Origin: Zantedeschia hybrid cultivar
Taxonomy: Eukaryota > Streptophyta > Magnoliopsida > Alismatales > Araceae
Direction of reading: 5' to 3'
Assembly: GCA_030544215.1 (NCBI GenBank)
Contig: JARZZO010000008.1
Location: 32,031,614-32,095,613 of the forward strand
DNA: 64,000 bases
The stretch's first letter is position 1. Every line of letters starts with the position of its first letter. The translations under genes were made by a program, and so were the position numbers. Shown here piece by piece: positions 1 to 10,100 of the stretch. Under the pieces are notes generated by a model. It did no database searches, was not told where the DNA came from, and saw only the letters and a program-made list of their open reading frames with translations.

Positions 1-1
1 T

Positions 2-2014
2 AGGTTAGCGCGATGGCAAAGCTTTCTATCTCAATTCGATATCATTTACATTCAACAGAAAGCAATCAAGGGCTATGCCATAGCAGAACATCTCGCTCAT
101 CATCCCCTTCCTCGATTTGATCCAGTGCGATCAGAGTTTCCGGATGAGGAACTGATGTCCGTAAATCAAATCAGAGATGATATGTGGACTCTGCATTTTG
201 ACGGAGCTCTGAATTCTCATGGAAAGGGGATCGGAATCGTTCTATTATCACCTGAAGGTGTCACCATTCCACAAGCCTTTCAGCTTGATTTTCCAGTCAC
301 CAATAACATAGCTGAATACGAGGCACTTCTTGCTGGCCTCGAGGCTGCTCATTTTCATGGTGCCACCAAACTCAGGATTGTAGGTGATAGCCAATTAATT
401 CTTCGCCAAGTGCTGACCAAGTATCGAACTCTTGATCCCAAGCTTAAGCCATATCAAGAACTTACTTCTGCTTATTCAAAGCTTTTCACAAAATTGATCT
501 TTGTCCATGTTCCTATAAATCAAAACATCTTAGCTGACGCTCTAGCTTCACTTGCATCTTCTCTTGATTTTCCTATCAGCAAGCAATCTGAATCAATCAT
601 AGTTCATAAGCGTCTTTCACCCGCCGTGAAAGATCCTTCATTTCTTAGAACTAAGGAGAAGTTGCTGAAGAAATTCAAAGATGGAAGTATCGTGGAGAAA
701 AGAGAAATCATGTTGATGGAGCTGTTAGAAGAGATGGATGATGAACAGAAGCCATGGTATTATGAAATTGCAAAATATTGTGAAGATCAATCGTATCCTG
801 AAGAAGCTACAACTGAGGAAAAAAGAGCTATCAGGAGAGTTGCTCAACGATACACCCTAGTTGGGGGAGCATTATATCAGAGAGGTTTTGATGGAATTCT
901 TCTGAGATGTTTAGACGAGGATGAGCTTTGGAAGGTTATGGAAGGAGCTCATAGTGGAGTCTGTGGTGGCCATGTCAATGGACAGATGCTAGCAAAGAAG
1001 ATCCTTAGACAAGGATTTTATTGGCCAACCATGGAAGAAGACTGCGTAGGATATGTCCGTAGGTGTGCCAAGTGTCAACTTCACGCCGACAAAATTCATT
1101 CTCCTGCATCTTCACTCCATCATGTTTCTTCCCCATGGCCTTTCTCCATGTGGGCTTTCGACATTATTGGACCTCTTGGTAACCCAGATTCCGGCATCAA
1201 GCAAAAATCTTTCATTCTCACGGCAACGGAATACTTCACCAAGTGGGCAGAAGCTGAAGCATACGTGGAGATCAAAGCATCAACCGTCTGCAAATTCATC
1301 ATGAAGAACATCATCACAAGATTCGGAATTCCAAGTACCATCGTCACCGACAACGGACCACAGTTCGTGTCACAGGAATTGAAGGACCTCTGCAACAGGT
1401 ATAAAATTGTATTGCATCATTCATCTCCTTATTATCCGCAAGGCAATGGCCAAGCAGAGGCAACTAATAAGACTTTGATAAAAATTATCAAAAAGACGTG
1501 TAAATCTAACAAATTCGCAGATTGGCCAGAAAAATTGGTTGAGGCTCTATGGGCCTACCGAACTTCAATCCGCACGCCTACTGGACAAACTCCTTATTCC
1601 TTAACATTTGGAATGGAGGCGGTAGTTCCATATGAGATCCTTATACCGTCATTAAGAGTACAATTGAACAAGGAATTCTCCATTGATGAACATCGTTCAG
1701 CACTCCTTGCTCAATTGAAACTTTTAGACGAGAAAAGATGGTCAGCTGCTAATCATGCAAAAGTTTATCAAAATAGATTAGCACGTTTTTATCAAAAGAA
1801 AGTCATTGAACGAAAGTTCAAAGTCGGTGAAATGGTTGTTAAAAGAATTTTTGTAAAACCTGGTGGTCCGCGTTCTAAGCTCCAACCCAACTGGGAAGGA
1901 CCTTATGTTGTATCGCACGCTTATCCTGGTAACGCTTATCGTCTTATTAATGCAGAAGGAGAAGAGCTAAATCATCCCTGGAATGGTTTACATCTTAAGA
2001 AATACTACCCTTAA
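2..2014 (+). CDS. Tat-type pol polyprotein, C-terminal part: RNase H end, second RNase H, integrase
   Basis: The frame is open from base 2, so the real start lies upstream of the window; the ATG at 125 is internal. In order: the tail of the first RNase H/connection region (to about base 120), an archaeal-type second RNase H (about 185-585, with WTLHFDGALNSHGKG and DSQLILRQ), a linker, then integrase. The integrase shows the zinc-binding H-H-C-C segment with CAKCQLH (near 1060) and the DDE core: FDIIGPLG (near 1160), VTDNGPQF (near 1345) and the E of GQAEATNK (near 1450). A C-terminal tail with GPYVVSHAYPGNAYRL ends at a TAA. Two RNase H domains in tandem are typical of Tat elements. The visible part carries no stop or frameshift, unlike copies B and C. 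Confidence 0.93.
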   Translation, partial: RLARWQSFLSQFDIIYIQQKAIKGYAIAEHLAHHPLPRFDPVRSEFPDEELMSVNQIRDDMWTLHFDGALNSHGKGIGIVLLSPEGVTIPQAFQLDFPVTNNIAEYEALLAGLEAAHFHGATKLRIVGDSQLILRQVLTKYRTLDPKLKPYQELTSAYSKLFTKLIFVHVPINQNILADALASLASSLDFPISKQSESIIVHKRLSPAVKDPSFLRTKEKLLKKFKDGSIVEKREIMLMELLEEMDDEQKPWYYEIAKYCEDQSYPEEATTEEKRAIRRVAQRYTLVGGALYQRGFDGILLRCLDEDELWKVMEGAHSGVCGGHVNGQMLAKKILRQGFYWPTMEEDCVGYVRRCAKCQLHADKIHSPASSLHHVSSPWPFSMWAFDIIGPLGNPDSGIKQKSFILTATEYFTKWAEAEAYVEIKASTVCKFIMKNIITRFGIPSTIVTDNGPQFVSQELKDLCNRYKIVLHHSSPYYPQGNGQAEATNKTLIKIIKKTCKSNKFADWPEKLVEALWAYRTSIRTPTGQTPYSLTFGMEAVVPYEILIPSLRVQLNKEFSIDEHRSALLAQLKLLDEKRWSAANHAKVYQNRLARFYQKKVIERKFKVGEMVVKRIFVKPGGPRSKLQPNWEGPYVVSHAYPGNAYRLINAEGEELNHPWNGLHLKKYYP

Positions 2015-2780
2015 GTTAAAGAGTCGATCAGTATGGTACAAAGACCAGTGGAATCAGAAAATTTATAAACTCAAATTTCTTTGTTAGTCTTAATAATTTA
2101 ACTTCAAACCCATTACTGCACACACTGACACGTTTGATTCGTGAGTAACAAGAGATGCCAAGTCCTAAAGAATATCAAAAGCTTGACTAAAAGTATAAAG
2201 TACAAATCATTCCTTTTAAAGTAAAATTATGTTTTACACTCGGCCCATGATGTCGGAACGAGGCTTAAAATAGACTACCAAGAATACCCGCCATCTTAGT
2301 AGGAGGCCGTCATAAAAAAATGGGGGAGATCCGTTCCGTCCCGAAAAAAAAAGAAAAGAATAAAAAAGCAAAGGCAAAAAGCCAAATTCAAAATCAAAAG
2401 GCCATTACACTACAAACGTTACATCAAGGCCATGAAATGAAACAAAAGGGAACGCAAGGTCGATAAATACCCCGGAAAGAAAATGACCGAACCCCAACAG
2501 ATGTTAGGGTTAGAAAGGGACACCTTTTTAAGTCTCCGGAACCGTCTCATGGGCTTTCTAAATCTGTTCTTCTTTTCTTTCTAAAGAAGTGTACTTCAAA
2601 CTTAAGGAATGGCTTAGATTGACTAAGGGTCAAATCATCAAATGGGATCACGAATGGAAACACAAGTTCAAACACGATGGGTTTTAAGTTAAGTTGTTAA
2701 AGAATAATTTGGAAATTAAGTTAATAAATGAATATGATCTTTTGATCTAAGTACCATACTGGTCTTTTAGTCAAAATTAA

Positions 2781-3060
2781 AAAAAAAGTGCATATGTCAA
2801 AATTCAAAAAAATATATATGTCAAAAATTCGAAAAAAAATTGCATATGTCAAAATTCAAAAAAAATGTATATGTCAAAAAAATTCAAATGTATATGTCAA
2901 AATTCAAAAAAAAATGTATATGTCAAAATTCAAAAAAAATTGTATATGTCAAAATTCAAAAAAAAATTGCATAGTCAAAAATTCAAAAAAATGTACATTT
3001 ATCAAAATCTAAAAAAAAAGAAAAAGAATACATATTTCAAAAAAACCCCAAACAAAATGA
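2781..3060 (+). repeat. Degenerate tandem repeat, unit about 25-30 bp
   Basis: Units of the form catatgtcaaaattc followed by a run of A are repeated about ten times, with variable A-run length. Equivalent blocks lie on the minus strand in copy B (about 53154-53395) and copy C (about 58930-59095). They differ in unit number and sequence, so the block evolves quickly by slippage. Confidence 0.85.
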
Positions 3061-3381
3061 AAATTTCAAAACCACAAAAATATTTCGATTAGCATTTGCT
3101 TGTTGCATTTAATATGTTTCATTCCTTTTATTTTCAGTAAGCATATGTTTGCTTGTATGTTGCATTTTGCTTAAGTCTGATTACTCTTATTACCTTTGTT
3201 AATAAAGGCTATGCCCCTTGACCATTTATTGAAGGAAAAGATAAACTGACCATTTATTTGGTTAGGCAAGAGGCTAAGCCTGAATAGATGCTTAACCTAT
3301 TTGTTCAAGTCATATACAGGATACAAGGCATGAAGAGAGTTGGAATTCGAGTAGAGAACAGCCAGAAACCTGTTTATGTGA

Positions 3382-3415
3382 GTAAAAGGCGTCGAAGAGA
3401 ACTGACACGTTTTAA
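3382..3415. repeat. Single 34-bp palindromic unit in the spacer of copy A
   Basis: Left arm gtaaaaggcgtc, a 10-nt core and right arm gacacgttttaa. The core length is the same 10 nt seen in the LTR clusters. Confidence 0.7.
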
Positions 3416-4058
3416 GAAAACCTGAGTAAAGCTGGAAATATCAAGAAGATCATATTGTGGAAGTCAAGAAGTCCCGACGTGGCTAAAAAGACGGTTATTT
3501 CTATCCTTGTATTATTCTATGTAAAGCATTTGCATTACTATATGTTAAATATTTATTAGATGATGTCAAGGACCATGTGCTTTTGATGAAACTGGAATTT
3601 AAGTTCCCCTAAAAAAAAAACAGTGATAATTCCAGAAGATTCTTAATCGCACGGATAGGCCGTTGGATTGTTAATTAGTGGGGACGATGGTTCCACTTTT
3701 GTGAAACGGTGCGTGGATAAACAAGCTTCGGCTTAGCACTGAATTACAAGAATTGGTATCTTGACTCATTAATGACAATTTAATAATATTATCCTTGATT
3801 AATTTATATTTTATTTGACTTTATATTTTTCTTTTAGCCCAGCATGCATCATGTAGGACTTTGAAATTAGTGTGAAATAAGGATTAATTATTGATTAAGT
3901 TTCAGACCATTGATCAAATAATTTCAACATGATATGAAATATTCCATTCCGAATTGAGTATCTTGATTATCTTTGAGGTTCGCTTGAAGATATCCTTGGA
4001 ATTCTATCCTTTCTTGGATTCTTTATCCAATATTTCTTGTTTCCTTTTAAGATCCATC

Positions 4059-4154
4059 ATGGCTGCAGCACGTCCACATTGGCTGGCAAACGCTCCCCAT
4101 GATGAAACCTACAGTGTCTACGACCTGGGGTACTTCCCACTCCGAGGAGGTTGA
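4059..4154 (+). CDS. Conserved 31-residue small ORF upstream of the 3' LTR
   Basis: The ATG at 4059 follows gatccatc and the ORF ends in TGA. The peptide starts MAAARPHWLANAPHDET and ends YFPLRGG. The same ORF is present in copy C (57855-57950), apparently identical, and in copy B (37462-37557) with five substitutions but the frame intact. It lies in the pol sense, about 200 bp before the polypurine tract. I recognise no family. It could be a real small protein, a captured exon fragment or chance conservation of a cis-acting region. Confidence 0.3.
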   Translation: MAAARPHWLANAPHDETYSVYDLGYFPLRGG

Positions 4155-4340
4155 TCGACTTTATTTTATTTCCTTGTCTATTTCATCCAGACATGATTGA
4201 TTCCATTGATTTCTTTGAGCTATCTTCATTGATAATTTCGAGAAAAATTCCAGTCATGTGATGTTAAGAGCGTGTCTCATCACACCTTGGCATCACCTTT
4301 TCAGTACATTCCATTTCATTTCACTCCCTTGCAAAGACGA

Positions 4341-4357
4341 TGCCAAGGTGAGGCAGC
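4341..4357 (+). other. Polypurine tract of copy A
   Basis: The purine-rich stretch tgccaaggtgaggcagc directly precedes the 3' LTR start TGTAGACACG. The same sequence flanks the 3' LTRs of copies B and C, which fixes all three LTR boundaries. Confidence 0.75.
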
Positions 4358-4545
4358 TGTAGACACGCTAATTTTGACATCATTTTGAGTAAATTTCATA
4401 TCATATAATAATGCCTCGAAATGGTCTGATATTTAATCATTAATTAATTTTTATTAATCTTTTTAAGTGTCGGATTTAACAGATGTGTTTAAGTTAATCA
4501 ATTGAATTGATTTTAATTCAAATTTGAGTTAAAATATGAAGAATT

Positions 4546-4844
4546 CTAAAAGACGTCGACCCACGTGGACGCCATTTAGACTTTATTCCTGTTTTAACGA
4601 TTAAATTTGAATTTTAATTAATTGATTTATTAACTAAAAGGCGTCTGGGAATGTCGACGCGTTTTAGGTTTCCTAAGTGGTTTTTAACTTCTCCTCCGGA
4701 TGTTTATCCTTATCTTAATTAGTCTAAAAGACGTCTACACAGGTGGACGCGTTTTACCTAATAAAGATAAAGATAAGTTTTCCCGGATATTTATCCTTAT
4801 CTTAATTAATCTGAAAGGCGTCAGCCAAGGTGGACGCGTTTTAG
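4546..4844. repeat. Four palindromic 34-bp units in U3 of the copy A LTR
   Basis: Units start near 4546, 4634, 4724 and 4811. Each has a 12-nt left arm (ctaaaagacgtc, ctaaaaggcgtc or ctgaaaggcgtc), exactly 10 nt of core, and a 12-nt right arm (gacgcgttttag or gacgccatttag). The cores are unrelated to each other. Their spacing (about 87-90 bp) reflects a repeated U3 module that also contains tatccttatcttaatta. Confidence 0.85.
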
Positions 4845-4944
4845 ATAATTACAGATAAAGATGAATTAATCAGTATTTATCTGTCGGTTAAGATTGATAA
4901 ATTCGAGATTTTTTGCTATGTTAATCGCGAACGCAAGAAATGCC

Positions 4945-4952
4945 TATAAATA
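4945..4952 (+). promoter_or_regulatory. TATA box of the Tat LTR
   Basis: tataaata within tgcctataaataccc lies about 100 bp downstream of the last palindromic unit. The same box is present in minus-strand copies B (within caggtatttataga, near 36664-36672) and C (56859-56866). It marks the U3/R transition. Confidence 0.7.
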
Positions 4953-5663
4953 CCCTACATGTTGAAAAAAAAGAGAGAGAACAGAATTGAATTAAGTTGA
5001 GCCATAGCGTTATAGCGAGTTGAAGATTGAAACAACGTCGTAACGCCGGAGCGCTGCCATTTCCAGAAGTCGGCGTCCCTTTCAAGATCTTCATCCTTTC
5101 AAAGCTTCAACTGATTGGGCATAAGTTTTTCATTACTGCATTCATTTCATTAGTTTTATTCTTCATTCACTTCATGCAAACACACACCACAGCATAATCT
5201 TTCAAAAACCTACTTAATCTAAGGGGTTTCAAAGCCATTAAAAAAGTGAGTTTGCTGTTTTAAATATGCTTAACACCATGATTAGTTCAGATACTACTTC
5301 TACTTAAATTCTCATCATAGTTCTTCGTTTTTTTTTTGTCTCTGTCTCTGCTGCACTCAACAACAACAAGAGATCAAAAGGGGGAAATCAAGCATAACTT
5401 CTGGACGATCCTCAACCTCAAATTCCACAGCAAGAACAAAGAAGCAAAGAAAGGGCTCTCTTTCTTCAGCCGGCTGAGGAAGGGGAACCAAGGACTCAAT
5501 CTTCCGCGTTTTGAAAGGTAGGCGATCATACTCTCTTTTGAAACTTTTTAAGTTAAAAGTTTCTGGCGATCACTGCACTTTAGTTGCTGTTTTTAATAGG
5601 TTAGTTTACACTAAACAACATAGATATTTCATGTTAATCACACGGTCATTCTAAGCACCTACA

Positions 5664-7080
5664 GCCATCACCGCCTTGCCCCGCCATCGTCGAAGCCCTC
5701 GCCCCACCTTGCCCCGCCGACGCCACAGCTCCACGGTCCCATCGCCGTCGCCGCCCTACACGCCGTCGCCATCGCCGTCGCCTCCGACCACCGGAGCCTC
5801 TCCGCCCCGCCGTCACCGCCGCCTCACCCGCCGCTGGAACCCCAGCCTTTGCTACCACCGTTGGGTTCGCGTGAAAGAAGAAGAAGACGGGTGGAGAAGG
5901 AAAAGGGGTCGGGCCCCTTTTAGGCCAAACCGGTCCAACCAGGTGAACCGGTTCGGTTCGGTCTAGTCCCACCCCCTCCTCTTTACTATTTGAACCTGGT
6001 CCAGCCAGGTTGGTTTGAGGCTAGGTCCAGACCAGTTTCAAGGTGGTTCGAGTCACCTGACTCAACCCTGGTTCGAGCCTAGGTGCCACTTGGTCCGAGC
6101 CAGAGTGCAACCTGGTCTGAACCCGATCCGAGGTGGTTAGCCGGGTGGTGCAATTGCAACGTTATCGCGCCTCCCTCGCGCAGAGCTCGTTCGTGCTCTG
6201 ATTTGCGAGCCGTCTGCGTCGTTGGGTTTGTATCGACGAGGCCTAGCCCGATCTAGAGTGACACTGTTGCAGATCTGCCTCATTTTGCGTGTCGCTGCTG
6301 CACGCATACCGAGGAGTCCGATCAAGCATCCCGAAGCCAAATAGTCGCCTTGAACTGCGTGTCGACCTCCAGGTGCACCGAACTCGCAGCTGCCAACGAA
6401 CCGATCTGCCCCGTTTTGCGTACCATTGCTGCACGCCTACCGAGGACTCCGAACGTGTTTTTCGAGGCCCGTTCCAACTGCCTCGATTTGCGTGCCAACA
6501 TCCCGGAGTGCCGATATTGTTGCACGCTTCCCGTGGCGGCCTACTAGCGACTATCTCACAACCACTGACCCGTCAGCTGTTGTGATTACCACCCCAGAAC
6601 GGTTTATTTGTGATTATTGTAGCCTTTTACCTCCCTGCGAGGAGTGGGCCATTAGTCTATTGTATTTGGTGGGTGGTACACAAGTACCGGGTGATCTTCT
6701 CCCTTGCACCAACGTGGAGGTACGTGCTAACCTTCTCTTTTCGATTTGCTTGTCTCGTATGTGCTTTTCTCTGCCGCCGAATCGAGAGATAGGTCCTAGC
6801 CCGTGATTCTTCATCACTGTTGGCTGTGAGTGCGCTATATCGATCCCGAGTTCCGACAGAACTTTGGGTGGTCCTAATTCCTAAACTTGTGGTAGTTTCT
6901 CAACTACCAAACGGTCCCACGCTTCCTCATCGCGAGAGGGACGGCTTTTCAGCTATTTCTACTTATAGGCGTGGTTATCTAACTGGACTATTGTGCGATT
7001 AGACTACAATTGTCTAACTTTTAAATGCTTATTGCTGAAATTCTATCAACGCCAGTGAGTCTGTTAGCTGTCCCGCATCA
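5664..7080 (+). repeat. 5' LTR of the chromovirus, 5'-truncated by copy A
   Basis: It aligns with 13013-13602 followed by 22743-23547. It ends ctgtcccgcatca just before the primer-binding site. Proline-rich ORFs across its GC-rich part are LTR sequence and not genes. The region 6271-6520 contains degenerate internal repeats built around ttttgcgtg...tgcacgc...accgagga. Confidence 0.9.
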
Positions 7081-7084
7081 AATT

Positions 7085-7096
7085 TGGTATCAGAGC
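7085..7096 (+). other. Primer-binding site, initiator tRNA-Met type
   Basis: tggtatcagagc lies four bases after the LTR end at 7080. This is the usual complement of the 3' end of plant initiator tRNA-Met, used to prime minus-strand synthesis. Confidence 0.92.
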
Positions 7097-7154
7097 CAGG
7101 TTCTACTTGTCTAGGGAGACAGTTGAGAGTCTTGATTGGGTCATAGTGGTTTGC

Positions 7155-10100
7155 ATGCCCACGCGTAGTGGTACTGAGTACCATCCCTTTGCAACCATGT
7201 CTAGGTCACCCATTGACTCTCCTGAGGAAACTCAAACTGAATCTAGAGTCCAGTCCACTCTTGATTTATCAGGTATGGTCCGTGAGCTCCACAATACTTT
7301 AGGTCAATGCTTTGATCAAATGGAAGGATCACTCAAAATAATTCATGGTAGGGTGACTCAAACTGATCATTCCCTTCAGGCTTTAACTGACCGAGTCACT
7401 GCTTTAGAAGGAGTTCCCCATGGACCACAGGATCATGTGAGAATCCTGAATCAAGGACCCGTGAGGATTGAGTATCAGCCACTCCCACCTCCCCCGGCTG
7501 TTCGCCCCGCTCGATATGATGATAGAAGGGGTCGCCACCCATGTTATGAGGACGATCCATTTTAGGCAGTTGATGACGGATTTCGTTGAATTCCGCCTGC
7601 ACGGAGAGGTCCTCACCCTGATTTTAGGCGAGCCCAAGACTTTGAGTGCGAGCGTAGGCCCTATCATGATCATGGGGATTTAGATTATTAGGACATCAAA
7701 AATATCAGAGTGGATGCGCCTATCTTTGACGGATCCCTGCATCCCCAGATCTACATGGATTGGGAGGCTGGTATGGATCATTACTTTGATTGGTACGAGA
7801 TGTCTGATAGTCGACGGGTCCGATTTGCCAAAATAAAACTTATGGGCCAAGCTAAGACCTTCTGGTCTAATGTAGAAGCCCTTATTAGGCAACGATATCA
7901 GGAGCCCGTGGAGACATGGGATGAGATGAAGGTGAAAATTTGGGAGAAGTACCTTCCTGCCACATACCGTCATCGCCTTATTGATAAGTGGCAGAACCTC
8001 ACCCAAGGGAACCGTACCGTAACTGAGTACATCTCTGAGTTTGATACCTATCTTTTGAGATGTAGTGTTCGAGAGGAAGGTGTGATGACGCTTTTACGCT
8101 TTCAGAAGGGTTTACGACCCGCTTTTCAGCGCGAGTTATTCAGGAGGGATGTGTCTACTTTAGAGTATGCCTATCAGGTGGCGCTTGAGGCCGAGCAATT
8201 AGAGATTGAGAGTGAGCCCTTCCAGCGCTCGAGGCCCCCTTTTCAGGGCCCTCTTGACACTCGAGGTGCACCTGCTTACCCACAAAGAGGACCTTTGATT
8301 TGACCCCAGGATCCATCTCGTCAGGAGGTTTCTGCTCCCAGACCCCGTATTCCTATCCGAGAGCAGCCGCTACCACTTCCTACCCCTCCCGCTCGCCCCC
8401 AGGCAGCAGCCCCACCATACCGACGGGAGGATAGAGGGAAGGCTCCCATGACTGGGGAGTCCTCTACTGTTGGTCCACATACTCAGTGCTTCCGATGCCA
8501 TGGATATGGTCACTATGCATCTCATTGTCCTACCCGTACCTTGACTTTAGATGACATTGAGTCTAAAGAGCACCCGTTAGTCACTGAGGAGGTCCAGTAT
8601 GAGGCAGATGAGGATATGGCCAATGAGTTGCAAACAGATGATCCTATAGTTGGCTGTATTCAGAGAGAGTACCACCTTGTGGAGGGTATCGTGGACCCTC
8701 CAGAGAGAGGTAGATTAGGCGTGGTCCGTTGCATCTTGACCAGCCCAAAGTCAGTGATGACTGGCACAGGACCGCGATCTTTCATAACTATTTTAAACAT
8801 GATGGTAAGGTGTGCAAAGTGATCATTGATAGTGGAAGTTGCATCAATGCAATCTCCACGAATATAGTTGCATACCTAGGCTTGACTGACCCCTGTGGAC
8901 CATCCGAGTCCATATCGTGTGTCCTGAGTGGACTCGACGTCTATTCCGATTCGGATGAGATGTTTGGTCCCTATTCATTTTCCTCCTTATGATGATCTCA
9001 TTTGGTGTAATGTTTTACCTATGGAGGTTGGGAGCATTATCTTAGGCAGGCCATGGATTTATGATATGGACGCCGTTCTTTACGGTCGATCCAACACTTG
9101 TGTATTTCAGTTTGGCACTCGTCGCATCACTTTGAACCCCTCCCGGCCTCAAACATTTGCTCAGCAGGAGTCTACTCAGCCTAGCACTTCTTCTCCTAGT
9201 GCTTCTGTTACTTCCGGAGCTTCATTTGTTACACCTAGTCCTGTCAAATCTAAAGCTTCTGCTACTCCTAGCTCGACTTGTTCGGGTAATACTCCCACGC
9301 ATAGGGATTCTATTCTTGGAGAGCCCCCATCTAAGACTATTCAATTGATCAGTGCGAGCGAATTTGAACAAGAGTGTATCGAGAGTGATACGATCTATGC
9401 CCTTACAGTCAGGGAGACTATGGATGAGGAGACCTCGAATGAGCATCCACCTGAGGTTGTTGCTGTCCTTCAGGAGTTCCAGGATGTATTCTCAGAGGAT
9501 TTGCCAGATGGTTTACCTCCTATGCGTGACATCCAGCACGCTATTGATCTCGTTCCGGGGTCCACTTTGCCCAACCTGCCCCATTATAGGCTCAACCCCA
9601 CTGAGCATGCCGCGTTGCGGAGGCAGGTTGAGGAGCTCCTGAGGAGAGGCTCGATTCGGGAGAGTATGAGTCCTTGCGCTATTCCTGCACTATTAGCTCC
9701 AAAGAAAGATGGTACTTGGAGAATGTGCGTGGATAGTCGTGCTATCAATCGAATCACTGTCAAATACCGTTTTCCTATTCCCTGCTTGGATGACATGTTA
9801 GATATGATGGCGGGAGCCACTATACTTTCCAAAGTTGATCTCAAAAGTGGCTATCACCAGGTCAGGATCCGTCTAGGTGATGAGTGGAAGATGGCCTTCA
9901 AAACGAAGGATGGTCTTTATGAGTGGTTGGTAATGCCCTTTGGGCTATCCAACGGCCCTAGTATCTTCATACGGCTAATGACCTAAGTTCTTCGACCCTT
10001 TATTGGGACATTTGTGGTCGTATATTTTGATGATATTCTCATCTATAGCCGGACTATGGAAGATCATGTGGACCATTTGCACCAGATTTGTGCCGTCCTT

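Larger units (their letters stand above)
2015..4357 (+). other. Long non-coding spacer between pol and 3' LTR of copy A
   Basis: This 2.3-kb AT-rich stretch has matching sequence in copies B and C. It holds a tandem repeat block (2781-3060), one palindromic 34-bp unit (about 3382-3415) and a 31-codon conserved ORF (4059-4154). Copy B carries a 14.5-kb antisense insert at the position equivalent to about 3334. A long spacer here is usual for Tat elements. Confidence 0.8.
1..5663 (+). mobile_element. Tat-lineage Ty3/gypsy retrotransposon, copy A (3' part)
   Basis: The left window edge cuts this element inside its RNase H region. The visible order is pol 3' half, a 2.3-kb non-coding spacer, a polypurine tract and the 3' LTR. 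Two further copies, B and C, lie on the minus strand at 35924-56095 and 56096-64000. Its LTR ends at 5663, immediately followed by sequence that matches position 13013 onward of the neighbouring chromovirus LTR. Copy A therefore inserted into the 5' LTR of that element. The target duplication should be the 5 bp gccat (5664-5668), but its left copy is outside the window. The Tat assignment rests on the two successive RNase H domains and on the reverse transcriptase style seen in copy C. Confidence 0.9.
4358..5663 (+). repeat. 3' LTR of Tat copy A (1306 bp)
   Basis: The LTR starts TGTAGACACGC after the polypurine tract and ends ctaagcacctaca, giving TG...CA ends. The LTRs of copies B (1336 bp) and C (1556 bp) align along their length. 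U3 (about 4358-4940) holds four palindromic 34-bp units at a spacing of about 88 bp, followed by a TATA box. The remainder is R/U5. Confidence 0.9.
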
